From the NCBI RefSeq assembly GCF_014898155.1, contig NZ_CP062938.1, positions 1,984,001 to 2,048,000 of the forward strand: 64,000 nt of DNA, in the 5' to 3' direction. This DNA is from Bifidobacterium eulemuris (lineage in GTDB: Bacteria > Actinomycetota > Actinomycetes > Actinomycetales > Bifidobacteriaceae). The position numbers and the translations under genes are program-made. Positions 51,475-60,377 of this stretch are shown piece after piece (within the stretch, counting starts at the first letter, position 1; each line of letters opens with the position of its first letter). The notes under the pieces are model-generated. The model saw only the letters and a list, made by a program, of their open reading frames with translations. It was not told where the DNA came from and ran no database searches.

Positions 51475-54400
51475 ATGGCAACCGGCACCAAGCTCGTTAT
51501 AGTGGAGTCCCCGACCAAGGCCCGTAAGATCGGCGGTTACTTGGGCGAGGGATACACCGTCATGGCGTCGGTGGGCCATATCCGCGATCTCGCGCAGCCC
51601 AGCCAGGTCCCCGCCGAGGAGAAGGCGAAGTTCGGCAAGTTCGGTGTGGACGTCAACGACGGGTTCCGCCCGTACTACATGGTGGGCGCCGACAAGAAGC
51701 GCACCGTCTCCGAATTGAAGGCCGCGTTGAAGGACGCCGACGAGCTGTACCTCGCCACTGATGAGGACCGCGAAGGCGAGGCCATCGCGTGGCATCTGGT
51801 GCAGACACTCAAACCCAAGGTTCCCGTCAAGCGCATGGTGTTCCACGAGATCACCAAGGACGCGATCAACGCGTCGTTGAGCCAGACCCGCGATGTGGAC
51901 GGGCATATGGTCGACGCGCAGGAGACCCGACGAGTGCTCGACCGTCTGTACGGCTACGAGCTGTCGCCGGTGCTGTGGCGCAAGGTGGGACCGGGCCTGT
52001 CCGCGGGGCGTGTGCAGTCGGTGGCCACGCGTCTGATCGTGGAGCGCGAGCGCGAACGTATGGCCTTCCGCCGCGCGCCCTACTGGGATGTGGTCGCCAC
52101 GCTCGGCGCGCCCGATGCGCTGGGGGAGCGCACCGAATTCAACGCGCGCATGGTCTCGCTGGGCGGCAAGCGTCTCGCCGTCTCCAAGGATTTCGGCCCC
52201 GACGGGCAGCTGACGCCCGCGGGATTCTCCGACAATGTGCTGCAGCTTGACGAGGCCGGCGCCACCGCCGCGGCCAACGCGCTTAAGTCGGCCGCGTTCA
52301 CGGTGATGTCGATGGAGACCAAGCCGTACCGCCGCCGTCCGCAGCCGCCGTTCACCACCTCCACGCTGCAGCAGACCGCGGGCAACCGGCTCGGCATGAG
52401 CTCGCGCGCCACCATGCGCGCCGCACAGGGCCTGTACGAGAACGGCTACATCACCTATATGCGTACCGATTCGGTGACGCTGAGCCAAGAGGCCATCGCC
52501 GCCGCCCGCGCCAGCGTGGAATACCACTACGGCAAGGCCTTCCTATCCGATGCGCCCAAGCAGTATGCGACCAAAACCGCCGGCGCGCAGGAGGCCCACG
52601 AATGCATCCGCCCCGCGGGATCGCGCTTCCATGATCCGGCCGAACTCGCCTCGAAACTGCCGGTCGACCAGTTGCGCCTGTACACGCTGATCTGGCAGCG
52701 CACACTCGCCTCGCAGATGGCCGACGCCACCGGCTCGACCGCCACCGTGAAGCTGTCCGCCCCCACGGGCGAGACCGGCGAGGCGGTGTTCCAAGCCTCC
52801 GGCACCGTGATCGAATTCCCCGGATTCATGAAGGCCACCGGTGGGGCGGGTGCGTCCGGCGCGGCGAAATCCGCTGCGGGCGGCACCGACGCCTCCGCCG
52901 ACGGGTCGGATTCGGCCGCGAAAAGCAAATCGGGCGGCAACAGCGCCGACGACAACGCCTCGCTGCCGCCGATGACCACCGGGCAGCGGCTGGACGCCTC
53001 CGAGGTCGTGGCCGACGGCCATGAGACCCAGCCGCCCGCGCGCTACACCGAAGCCTCGCTGGTCAAAACATTGGAAGCCAAGGAAATCGGCCGCCCCTCC
53101 ACCTACGCGAGCATCATCTCGACGATTATGGACCGCGGATACGTGTATGAGCGCGGAAGGGCGTTGATCCCCAGCTGGCTCGCGTTCTCCGTGACCAAGC
53201 TTTTGGAGACCAACTTCCCCAAGCTGGTGGACTACCAGTTCACCGCCGATATGGAGAACGGGCTCGACCAGATCGCGCACGGCAAGGAGACCGGCCGCGA
53301 ATGGCTCACCCGCTTCTACTTCGGCACCGGCGAAGGCGCGGCCTCGAACGCCGACGAGGCGCATGAGGGCCTGCAGCAGCAGGTCGCGCAGCTGGGCGAG
53401 ATCGATGCCCGCGCCATCAACACCATCGACATCGGCGACGGCCTGCATGTGCGTGTGGGCCGCTACGGGCCGTATCTGGAGGATATGGAGCATACGGACG
53501 CCGAAGGCAACCCCAAGCGCGCCTCCCTGCCCGATACGCTCGCGCCCGACGAACTCACCGTCGAAGTGGGACATGATCTGATCGAGAACCATTCCGGCGG
53601 CCCGCGCGAGCTGGGTGTGGATCCGGCCACCGGCGGCACGGTCGAGGTGCGCAACGGGCGGTTTGGTCCGTATGTGGCGTTGGTGATGCCCGCCGGCGAA
53701 GGCGAGACCGCTGCGGCCGGCACTGCGGGCTCTGCGGGCGCGAAGAAAGGCTCGAAGAAGGCCGATGCCGCGCCGCGTCCGAAGATGGCGAGCCTGTTCA
53801 AGACGATGAGCCCCGAATCGCTGACTTTGGAGGATGCGCTGCGTCTGCTCAGCCTGCCGCGCGAGGTCGGCACGTATGAGGAGGCCAACGCCGAAACCGG
53901 CGAGGTGAGCCAGGTGACCGTCGCCGCCAACAACGGCCGCTACGGCCCGTATCTGACGAAAACCACGCCCGACGGCAAGTCCGAGACGCGCTCGCTGGGC
54001 TCGGAGGACGAGATCTTCACCGTGGACGTGGACAAGGCCAAGGAACTGTTCTCCCAGCCGAAATACGGGCGTGGACGCGGACGCGGTGCGGCCAAGCCGC
54101 CGCTGCGCGAGTTGGGCGCGGATCCGGAAACCGGCAAGCCCGTGACCATCAAGGACGGGCGGTTCGGCGCGTATATCACCGATGGCGAGACGAACCGCAC
54201 GCTGCCGCGCCAGTATGCGCCCGAGACGATCGAACCGGCCGACGCGTTCCGCCTGCTGGCGGAGAAGCGCGCGGCGGGACCCTCGACCCGTGGGCGAGGC
54301 GGTCGTGGTCGCGCCGCCTCGGCGAAGGGTGCGAAAGGCACGAAAGCCGCGCCGAAGGTGAACGCCGCGGAGGCGAAACGCGCCGAGCGTCGCGCCGAGG

Positions 54401-54558
54401 TGAGGAAGCTCGCCGACAAGGGATGGGCCAACACGCGCATCGCCGAGAAGATCGGCTCCACCGCGGCGACCGTGAAGGGCGACATCGATTGGCTGACCGC
54501 CAACGAAGGCTACACGCGCCCCGCCGTGGTGGCCAAGGCCCCGAGCAGCAAGAAGTAA
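51475..54558 (+). CDS. topA: DNA topoisomerase I
   Basis: A 1027-residue type IA topoisomerase relaxing negative supercoils. The Toprim domain starts KLVIVESPTKARKIGGYLG with SVGHIRDL and ATDEDREGEAIAWHL; the active-site Tyr lies in NGYITYMRTDSVTLS; ARYTEASLVKTLEAKEIGRPSTYASII is the conserved core end. An Ala/Ser/Gly-rich insertion of about 50 residues (around nt 52840–52970) interrupts domain III. The C-terminus carries TopA repeats (VGRYGPYLE, NGRFGPYVALV, NNGRYGPYLTK, DGRFGAYITDG) and a Lys/Arg/Ala tail that ends in a helix-turn-helix-like segment (VRKLADKGWANTRIAEKIGSTAATVKGDIDWL). GAAGGAG precedes the ATG. It is probably followed in the same transcript by tmk and holB. Confidence 0.96.
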   Translation: MATGTKLVIVESPTKARKIGGYLGEGYTVMASVGHIRDLAQPSQVPAEEKAKFGKFGVDVNDGFRPYYMVGADKKRTVSELKAALKDADELYLATDEDREGEAIAWHLVQTLKPKVPVKRMVFHEITKDAINASLSQTRDVDGHMVDAQETRRVLDRLYGYELSPVLWRKVGPGLSAGRVQSVATRLIVERERERMAFRRAPYWDVVATLGAPDALGERTEFNARMVSLGGKRLAVSKDFGPDGQLTPAGFSDNVLQLDEAGATAAANALKSAAFTVMSMETKPYRRRPQPPFTTSTLQQTAGNRLGMSSRATMRAAQGLYENGYITYMRTDSVTLSQEAIAAARASVEYHYGKAFLSDAPKQYATKTAGAQEAHECIRPAGSRFHDPAELASKLPVDQLRLYTLIWQRTLASQMADATGSTATVKLSAPTGETGEAVFQASGTVIEFPGFMKATGGAGASGAAKSAAGGTDASADGSDSAAKSKSGGNSADDNASLPPMTTGQRLDASEVVADGHETQPPARYTEASLVKTLEAKEIGRPSTYASIISTIMDRGYVYERGRALIPSWLAFSVTKLLETNFPKLVDYQFTADMENGLDQIAHGKETGREWLTRFYFGTGEGAASNADEAHEGLQQQVAQLGEIDARAINTIDIGDGLHVRVGRYGPYLEDMEHTDAEGNPKRASLPDTLAPDELTVEVGHDLIENHSGGPRELGVDPATGGTVEVRNGRFGPYVALVMPAGEGETAAAGTAGSAGAKKGSKKADAAPRPKMASLFKTMSPESLTLEDALRLLSLPREVGTYEEANAETGEVSQVTVAANNGRYGPYLTKTTPDGKSETRSLGSEDEIFTVDVDKAKELFSQPKYGRGRGRGAAKPPLRELGADPETGKPVTIKDGRFGAYITDGETNRTLPRQYAPETIEPADAFRLLAEKRAAGPSTRGRGGRGRAASAKGAKGTKAAPKVNAAEAKRAERRAEVRKLADKGWANTRIAEKIGSTAATVKGDIDWLTANEGYTRPAVVAKAPSSKK

Positions 54559-54589
54559 AATGAGCGGACTGTCCATCTCCTTCGAGGAC

Positions 54590-54610
54590 GAACAGCCCAG
54601 TGGGCTGTTC
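54590..54610. promoter_or_regulatory. Palindrome in the topA–tmk spacer
   Basis: The 10-bp arms GAACAGCCCA and TGGGCTGTTC flank a single G. It lies 32 bp after the topA stop and has no T run. It could be an mRNA 3' hairpin. Confidence 0.5.
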
Positions 54611-54683
54611 GTGACAGCGAGCAGCGATAGCGTAGCGAGCGTAGATCGCCAAACCGTTGATCGTTGGAAGCAATGAGGTAAAG

Positions 54684-55346
54684 ATGTGCGGACTATTCAT
54701 CTCGATGGAAGGCATCGACGGCGTAGGCAAATCCACCCAAGTCGAGCGTCTGCGCGCCTTCGCCGAATCCCTGGGACGTGAGGTCGTGGTGACGCGCGAG
54801 CCGGGCGGCACCGCGCTTGGCGTGGCCATCCGCCGTATGCTGCTGCACGGCGTCGACGGCGCGGCCGCGGATATTTCCCCGCGTGCCGAGGCACTGCTGT
54901 TCGCTGCCGACCGAGCGCAGCATGTCGCCGAGGTGATCCGCCCGGCTCTGGATCGCGGCGCGGTGGTGATCACCGACCGGTATCTCGACTCGTCGCTGGC
55001 CTATCAGGCGGGCGGGCGTGAACTGACTGCTGAGGAGATCCGTTCGCTCAGCATGTGGGCCACATGTGAGCTGTTGCCCGCGCGCACCTATCTGCTGGAT
55101 ATGGATCCGGCCGCGTCGCACGCCAGACTGCGGCATGACGAGGATCGCATGGAATCCGCCGGCGACGGCTTCCAAGCGCGTACGCGGCAGGCGTTTCTCG
55201 ATTTGGCCGCCGCCGAACCGAACCGATTCCGCGTGGTCGACGCGGGCCGGAGCATCGACGAGGTGTGGGCGGCGATCCGCGAGGATTGCGGTGAGCTGTT
55301 GGATCCGGACCTGCCGGGCCAGACTGAGAACGGCGGCGTGCGATGA
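54684..55346 (+). CDS. tmk: Thymidylate kinase
   Basis: Phosphorylates dTMP to dTDP. The P-loop is [19 protein letters not shown]; the DR(Y/H) motif is [35 protein letters not shown] leads to the LID region, and [17 protein letters not shown] is the C-terminal strand. The length of 220 residues is normal. GAGGTAAAG lies before the ATG at 54684; an upstream TTG at 54657 is less likely. The stop overlaps the holB start (ATGA at 55343). tmk–holB is a common bacterial pair. Confidence 0.96.
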   Translation: MCGLFISMEGIDGVGKSTQVERLRAFAESLGREVVVTREPGGTALGVAIRRMLLHGVDGAAADISPRAEALLFAADRAQHVAEVIRPALDRGAVVITDRYLDSSLAYQAGGRELTAEEIRSLSMWATCELLPARTYLLDMDPAASHARLRHDEDRMESAGDGFQARTRQAFLDLAAAEPNRFRVVDAGRSIDEVWAAIREDCGELLDPDLPGQTENGGVR

Positions 55347-56497
55347 GCGTATGGGATTCCATTATCGGGCAGAAGCCGGTGGTCGATATGCTCAGCCATG
55401 TCGCATCCGGCGATCCCAAGCAGATCACCCAATCATGGCTGATCTGCGGCCCTCCCGGGTCGGGGCGATCCAATATGGCGCGCGCCTTCGCGGCCGCGTT
55501 GGAAAGCCCGGACCATGGCCTGGGCGAGGAGATGACACGCGTGTCCAGCCAGGTGCTGGCCGGCACCCATCCCGACGTGACCGTGCTCGCCACCGACAAG
55601 GTGACCATCGGCATCGACGAGGTGCGCGATCTGATCACCGTCTCCGAACAGATGCCCAGCACCGCGCCGTGGCGCATCATCATCATCGAGGACGTCGACC
55701 GCATGCTCGAGCGCACCACCAACGTGCTGCTCAAGGAGATCGAGGAGCCGGCCGAGCATTGCATCTGGCTGCTATGCGCCCCAAGCGCGCAGGATGTGCT
55801 GCCGACCATCCGCTCGCGCACGCGCATCGTGAACCTCGCGGTGCCCAGCGCGCAGGCCGTCGCGGAATTCCTGGAAGCCGACACTGGCGTGGACGCGCAT
55901 ATCGCCCGCCGTGCCGCGCGGCTGGCCGAAGGCCATATCGGCATCGCGCGCATGTACGCCACCGACGAGCGGGCCATGTCGGACCGTGACGAATTGGTTT
56001 CGGGTGTGCTGCGGCTGTCGCGCGCCTCGGACGCCGTGTTGTTGGCCGGCGATCTTATCGACAACGCCAAGGCGCAGGCCGAGACGGATGCCGAACGTCG
56101 ATTGGGGCGGGCGGAGGCGGAGTTCCGCCGCGTGAACGGTTTGGGGGAAAAGGACCGCATTCCGCCGAAACTGCGCGGCGCCTACAACGATGCCGTCGGC
56201 AAGAAGGATGATACGAAACGGTTCGTCACGCGGCGCACGCGCGACGTGCTCGACCGGGCGCTCAACTCCATCGCCTCGGTGTATCGCGATGTGGCCGTGT
56301 TGCAGAACAACGCCGAGGATTCGGTCGGGTTGGTGAATCTGGAGAACCGCACGGCAATCACCGAATTGTCGGCGCGGTTGAGCCGTTCGGCGGTGGTGTC
56401 GCGGCTCGATGAGGTGTCCACAGCGCGCAGACGTCTCGCCGGCAACGGCAATCCCACACTGGTGTTCGAAGCCCTTTTCTGCGCGCTGATGCCGTAG
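55343..56497 (+). CDS. holB: DNA polymerase III delta-prime subunit
   Basis: A clamp-loader stator subunit, 384 residues. [19 protein letters not shown] and [21 protein letters not shown] mark the AAA+ fold; the Walker A Lys is replaced by Arg (GSGRSN), as expected for a subunit that does not hydrolyse [55 protein letters not shown] and [12 protein letters not shown] follow the DnaX pattern. A C-terminal collar domain of about 180 residues completes the protein. Translation is coupled to tmk. Confidence 0.94.
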   Translation: MSVWDSIIGQKPVVDMLSHVASGDPKQITQSWLICGPPGSGRSNMARAFAAALESPDHGLGEEMTRVSSQVLAGTHPDVTVLATDKVTIGIDEVRDLITVSEQMPSTAPWRIIIIEDVDRMLERTTNVLLKEIEEPAEHCIWLLCAPSAQDVLPTIRSRTRIVNLAVPSAQAVAEFLEADTGVDAHIARRAARLAEGHIGIARMYATDERAMSDRDELVSGVLRLSRASDAVLLAGDLIDNAKAQAETDAERRLGRAEAEFRRVNGLGEKDRIPPKLRGAYNDAVGKKDDTKRFVTRRTRDVLDRALNSIASVYRDVAVLQNNAEDSVGLVNLENRTAITELSARLSRSAVVSRLDEVSTARRRLAGNGNPTLVFEALFCALMP

Positions 56498-56542
56498 GCG
56501 TCCCGCGCCCAACGGAAGGCCATGCTCTCCCGTCTCATAAGC

Positions 56543-56672
56543 GGCGGCGCCTCTCCACGTCATCCTGAGCGGAGCCCGTAGGGCGGAGTCGAAGGATCTC
56601 GTGACGATTGTTCGATCAGAGATCCTTGCGCCTCGCTACGCTCCGCTCAGGACGACGGGGAGAGGCGCCGCC
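56543..56672. repeat. Long inverted repeat of the dispersed family, copy 3 (MITE-like)
   Basis: Left arm 56543–56600 and right arm 56619–56672 are near-complementary over more than 50 bp. Both begin GGCGGCGCCTCTCC when read inward and include CCTGAGCGGAG and AAGGATCTC. An 18-bp loop separates them. It lies between convergent holB and ptsH and may end both transcripts. No target-site duplication or coding capacity is evident. Confidence 0.85.
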
Positions 56673-56737
56673 ATTTGGGATGATGGAAGTGGCTTCCGCC
56701 TGGGATGACGGGGGAGGCTTCCGCTGGGGGTGTCGGC

Positions 56738-57004
56738 CTACTCGGCTTTGGTGAGCGTGGCGATGAGCTCGTCGGCCACGGATTCGGCGTTATCGCCTTC
56801 GACGACAAGTTCGACGGCGTCGCCCTGCTTGATACCCAATCCCATCACCGACAGGATCGAGCCCGCGGGAACCGGTGACCCGCCCTGCTTGGCGATGGTG
56901 ACCGTGCAGCCGGAGGCCGTGGCGGCGCGTGAGAACTCCGCTGCCGGACGGGCGTGAATGCCCACGGGATCGTTGATGGTGGTGGTGCGGGTTGCTGTTG
57001 CCAT
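56738..57004 (-). CDS. ptsH: Phosphocarrier protein HPr
   Basis: An 88-residue PTS phosphocarrier. The phosphorylated His lies in DPVGIHARPAAEF; the region around the regulatory Ser is GSILSVMGLGIKQGD (Ser kept at position about 46–49), and the C-terminal helix is ESVADELIATLTKAE. It passes phosphate from enzyme I to sugar-specific EII proteins, none of which are encoded in the window. AAGGAGG stands before the ATG. The gene is divergent from ptsI across 208 bp, unlike the usual ptsHI operon. Confidence 0.96.
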   Translation of the reverse strand: MATATRTTTINDPVGIHARPAAEFSRAATASGCTVTIAKQGGSPVPAGSILSVMGLGIKQGDAVELVVEGDNAESVADELIATLTKAE

Positions 57005-57060
57005 GGGTGGCCTCCTTGGGTCTGGATGCGGCGCCGGCGTTGGCGCTGCCGAGAATGCGC

Positions 57061-57108
57061 AACGCGACGGTCGCGTTGGCTGGCGTTCAACATTTTTAAG
57101 TATATACT
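57061..57108. promoter_or_regulatory. Divergent ptsH–ptsI control region with two palindromes
   Basis: AACGCGAC and GTCGCGTT are perfect 8-bp arms around one G (57061–57077). AGTATATACT (57099–57108) is a perfect 10-bp palindrome in an A/T-rich patch and probably includes −10 boxes for both directions (TATACT). A repressor or activator site is suggested by position. Confidence 0.5.
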
Positions 57109-57212
57109 ATTAACAAATTGCGTATGCGCGCATGACGAGGTGTCGGCAAGGGAGTGGATACCCGTTGAAATTGGCCGGATTGTACCGACCGTGATAAAAA
57201 AGGAGCCCTCTT

Positions 57213-58862
57213 ATGAAAATCAAGGGTGTTGGTATTGGACGTGGTGTTGCGGTTGGTCCGGTGATTCGTATGGCGCCGCCGTTGGCGGAGCCGGCGGATG
57301 CGCCGCGTGCGGAGGGCGTTACGGCCGAGAGTGAGATCGCGCGTGCGCGCGAGTCGCTGGCCCGCGTGAACGCCGATCTGAACCGCCGTGCGGCCGAAGC
57401 GGCCCAAGGCGACGAAGGCGCCAAGCAGGCGGCCCCGATTCTCGAGGCGATCGCCATGTTCGCCTCCGACCCCGCGCTGGCCACCTCCATTGAAGGATTG
57501 ATCTCAGACGGCAAAACCGCCGAACGCGCGGTGCTTGAAGGCTTCGGCCAGGTCGAGGAGATGTTCCGCATGATCGGCGGATATCAGGCCGAACGCGCCG
57601 CGGACCTGCACGACGTCGGCCAGCGTGTGATCGCCGATCTGATGGGCGTGGCCGCTCCGGGTGTGCCGGTGAGCGATACCCCGTTCGTGCTCGTGGCCGA
57701 GGATCTCTCGCCCGCCGACACCGCCGGACTTGATATGGATAAAACGCTCGCCATCGTCACCTCTCAGGGTGGCCCCACCTCGCATACCGCGATCCTCGCC
57801 CGCGCCCTCGGCATCGTTTCCGTCGTCTCCGCCGCCGAAGCCGCCGATCTGACCGATGGAGCCACCGTGATCGTGGACGCTGCGCACGGTGAGATCACCG
57901 TCGATCCGACCGACGAACAGATCGCCGCCGCCGAAGCCGCCAAGGCGCAGGCCGCCAAAGCCAAGGAGTTGCGCGGCCAGCCGGGCGGCACCAAGGACGG
58001 CACGCATATTCCGCTGCTCGCCAACGTGGGCAAGCCCGCCGACGCCGCCTCCGCCTTGGAATACGGCGCCGAAGGCGTGGGCTTGTTCCGCACGGAGTTC
58101 CTGTTCATCGGCAACAGCGAGCCGCCGAGCGTGGAGGAGCAGACCAAGGCCTATGCCGAACTGCTTTCGCAGTTCCCCGGCAAGAAGGTGGTCATCCGCT
58201 TGCTCGACGCCGGTGCCGACAAGCCGCTGCCGTTCCTGACCCCCGAGGATGAGCCGAATCCGGCGCTCGGTCTGCGCGGTCTGCGCACCCTGCGCGCGCA
58301 TAAGGACGTGCTCGAAGGGCAGCTGCGCGCCTTGGCCGCGGCCGACGCGCAAACCGACGCCGACCTGTGGGTGATGGCCCCGATGGTCGCCGACCAGTGG
58401 GAATCCGACTACTTCGTGAAGTTGGGCAAAAGCTTCGGACTTAAGAAGGTCGGCGCGATGGCCGAGGTGCCGTCGATCGCGCTGATGGCCGACAAAGTCG
58501 CCGAAGTGGCGGACTTCGTCTCCATCGGCACCAACGATCTGACCCAATACACGATGGCCGCCGACCGCACGCTCGGCTCGGTCGCCGGCTATCAGACCGC
58601 CTGGCATCCGGCGGTGCTGCGCGCGATCAAGCTGATCTGCGACGCGGGCAACGCGCACGGCATGCCGGTGGGCGTATGCGGCGAGGCCGCGGCCGACCCC
58701 GATCTGGCCGTCGTGCTGGCCGGACTGGGCGTCAACTCGCTGTCGATGACCCCGGTGGCACTGGACGACGTGCGCGCCGCGCTCGCCGATGTGACCATCG
58801 ACGAAGCCCGCGCCAAAGCCGCTGCCGCGCTCAACGGCGACTGCTACCAGCCCGCCCAGTAG
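57213..58862 (+). CDS. ptsI: PTS enzyme I (phosphoenolpyruvate–protein phosphotransferase)
   Basis: Takes phosphate from PEP to HPr. A 549-residue protein of slightly short family length. The N-terminal swivelling domain holds the phosphorylated His in TSQGGPTSHTAILARALGI. The PEP-binding barrel shows GLFRTEFLFIGNSEPPSVEEQ, VIRLLDAGADKPLPFL, NPALGLRGLRTL, GAMAEVPSIAL and FVSIGTNDLTQYTMAADR, with the Cys acid–base in MPVGVCGEAAADPDLAVVL. AAAAGGAG before the ATG. It is divergent from ptsH. Confidence 0.97.
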   Translation: MKIKGVGIGRGVAVGPVIRMAPPLAEPADAPRAEGVTAESEIARARESLARVNADLNRRAAEAAQGDEGAKQAAPILEAIAMFASDPALATSIEGLISDGKTAERAVLEGFGQVEEMFRMIGGYQAERAADLHDVGQRVIADLMGVAAPGVPVSDTPFVLVAEDLSPADTAGLDMDKTLAIVTSQGGPTSHTAILARALGIVSVVSAAEAADLTDGATVIVDAAHGEITVDPTDEQIAAAEAAKAQAAKAKELRGQPGGTKDGTHIPLLANVGKPADAASALEYGAEGVGLFRTEFLFIGNSEPPSVEEQTKAYAELLSQFPGKKVVIRLLDAGADKPLPFLTPEDEPNPALGLRGLRTLRAHKDVLEGQLRALAAADAQTDADLWVMAPMVADQWESDYFVKLGKSFGLKKVGAMAEVPSIALMADKVAEVADFVSIGTNDLTQYTMAADRTLGSVAGYQTAWHPAVLRAIKLICDAGNAHGMPVGVCGEAAADPDLAVVLAGLGVNSLSMTPVALDDVRAALADVTIDEARAKAAAALNGDCYQPAQ

Positions 58863-58872
58863 ACGGTGCCTC

Positions 58873-59310
58873 TCAAGATGACGCGGGCGTTTCCCATGGG
58901 TTGATCAGGGGGATGCCCGCGTCTTCGAAATCCTTGACGTTGCGTGTGGCCACCGCGCATCCGTTGGCGCGCGCGATGGCGGCGATCTGCGCATCCTGTG
59001 TGCTGACGGGCCGGCCCATGCGCTGCCGTTTCGCCCTGATGTCGGCGTAGGCTATGGCCGCCGCGGCGTCGAAGGCAAAGGTGCGGCTCTGGTAGTACTC
59101 CATCGTGCGCGCGATGGTTTCGCAGTATGCCCGCTTGCGATGCCCCTCCGGCAGCAGCGCGACGCCGAACAGCAGCTCTCCCACGGTGATTGCGGTCAGA
59201 TGCAGCCGGTCGACCGGGGTCGAGATCAGCCAATCCACCACATTGGGGTTCGGACTCGGACTCATGGCCTCGGAGACGACGTTGGTGTCGAGAATGACGG
59301 GCCGTCTCAT
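58873..59310 (-). CDS. PIN-domain toxin (VapC/FitB type)
   Basis: A 145-residue PIN-domain ribonuclease toxin. The acidic residues are spaced as expected: VILDTNVVSEAM (Asp near the N-terminus), LTAITVGELLFGV (Glu), and STQDAQIAAIARANGCAVATRNVKDFEDAGI (two Asp). This pattern and length resemble FitB-like toxins that cut tRNA or mRNA until bound by the antitoxin. Its start overlaps the antitoxin stop (ATGA, 59307–59310). It is convergent with ptsI and only 10 bp from its stop codon. Confidence 0.93.
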   Translation of the reverse strand: MRRPVILDTNVVSEAMSPSPNPNVVDWLISTPVDRLHLTAITVGELLFGVALLPEGHRKRAYCETIARTMEYYQSRTFAFDAAAAIAYADIRAKRQRMGRPVSTQDAQIAAIARANGCAVATRNVKDFEDAGIPLINPWETPASS

Positions 59311-59618
59311 GATTGCTCACCTCCGCTTGATGCGGCCGAATCCGCGAACGGAGGGTGGGGTTGGCTGAAATCCCGATCCGGCAGGGGGAGCGGCTCGTCG
59401 TTTTCGGTGATGCCGTTATCGCTCATGATGCGACGGATGTCGGCCAGCCAATCCGCGCCGGTGGCGACGGTCCGGTCTTTCTCCTCGATGTACCTGCGCG
59501 TGACCTCTTCGACCACGGAGCGCAGTTCGGCCTCGGCGGACCGGCCGTGGTCCTTGGCCATCTGCTTGAACTGCTCGGCCACCTCATCATCCAGTTTGCG
59601 CAGCGTGAATGTCGCCAT
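59307..59618 (-). CDS. Ribbon-helix-helix antitoxin (FitA-like)
   Basis: A 103-residue antitoxin. The N-terminal ribbon-helix-helix reads MATFTLRKLDDEVAEQFKQMAKDHGRSAEAELRSVVEEVTRR, the usual FitA/VapB arrangement. The longer tail (about 60 residues with DRDFSQPHPPFADSA) would wrap the PIN toxin. AAGGAGG before the ATG fixes 59618 as start against an upstream ATG at 59675. As the first gene of the pair it should repress the operon together with the toxin; a palindrome lies 48 bp upstream. Confidence 0.9.
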   Translation of the reverse strand: MATFTLRKLDDEVAEQFKQMAKDHGRSAEAELRSVVEEVTRRYIEEKDRTVATGADWLADIRRIMSDNGITENDEPLPLPDRDFSQPHPPFADSAASSGGEQS

Positions 59619-59664
59619 GGTGCCTCCTTGCGGGCCAAGTGCCTTCGTCGAACCGTATACCAAC

Positions 59665-59681
59665 AATGCTAGCATAATGCT
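59665..59681. promoter_or_regulatory. Candidate operator of the toxin–antitoxin pair
   Basis: ATGCTAGCAT (59666–59675) is a perfect 10-bp palindrome overlapped by a direct repeat AATGCT (59665–59670 and 59676–59681). On the minus strand TATGCT (59676–59671) could be the −10. Short palindromes of this kind are typical RHH binding sites; the link is inferred. Confidence 0.45.
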
Positions 59682-59750
59682 GTCACATACGCGACGTATG
59701 ATGGAACAGGACCTGCGGATGGGCGACAGGCAAAGGAAAGAAGGCCAGCA

Positions 59751-60305
59751 ATGAAGATCTCAGCCGATTTCACCGTGATCCCGGACGCTTTCGCCAAGGC
59801 GGCGGCACCGGAATACCGTGCGGGCGGCGTACCCGTCATCTCCTTTCCGTTCTATATCGACGATGTGTCGCCCGAGGCCCGCTATCTGCACTGGGAATTC
59901 ACCGATCCCGATTCGATTCCCGTCTGCGGGTTCGAATGGATCCACTGGTCCGTGGCGAATCTGCCGATCGAGGCGCTGATGTTCGACTTCAACGACTCGC
60001 ACGCGCTCGCCATCCCGCCGGATTTCTCCCGCCAGATGCCCGCGATGATTCCCGAGGCCGTACAGGGGCGCAACTCGTCCGCCTCGAAATTCGTGGGGCG
60101 CGAGAACGATCCCGCCGTGATCATGCGCTACAACGGGCCGCAGCCGCCCGACAAGGACCACGACTACTACCTGCATGTGTGGGCCACCAAGAAGCCGCTG
60201 CCGGGACTCAACCAGGGCTTCTGGCTCAACGAGATGCACCACGCTCTGCGTGGACTCGATGAGGTTCCCGACCAGACCGGCATCTTCCTGACCGGCGAGG
60301 CGTGA
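59751..60305 (+). CDS. PEBP family protein (YbhB/YbcL, Raf-kinase-inhibitor-like)
   Basis: A 184-residue cytoplasmic protein of the phosphatidylethanolamine-binding family. Seen: GGVPVISFPFYIDDVSPEARYLHWEFTDPDSIPVCGFEWIHWSVANLP, which holds the DPD and HW elements of the anion pocket, and GPQPPDKDHDYYLHVWAT (the GPxPPxxxHxY motif). Bacterial members have no settled role. AAAGAAGG lies before the ATG. It is a single gene between the toxin–antitoxin pair (divergent) and the dipeptidase. Confidence 0.92.
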   Translation: MKISADFTVIPDAFAKAAAPEYRAGGVPVISFPFYIDDVSPEARYLHWEFTDPDSIPVCGFEWIHWSVANLPIEALMFDFNDSHALAIPPDFSRQMPAMIPEAVQGRNSSASKFVGRENDPAVIMRYNGPQPPDKDHDYYLHVWATKKPLPGLNQGFWLNEMHHALRGLDEVPDQTGIFLTGEA

Positions 60306-60377
60306 CGTCGGCGCGGACTTACCGCCGCCACGATACACTCGTAGAGGTTTGTTTTCGTCAGAAAGGACGTGCATTTC

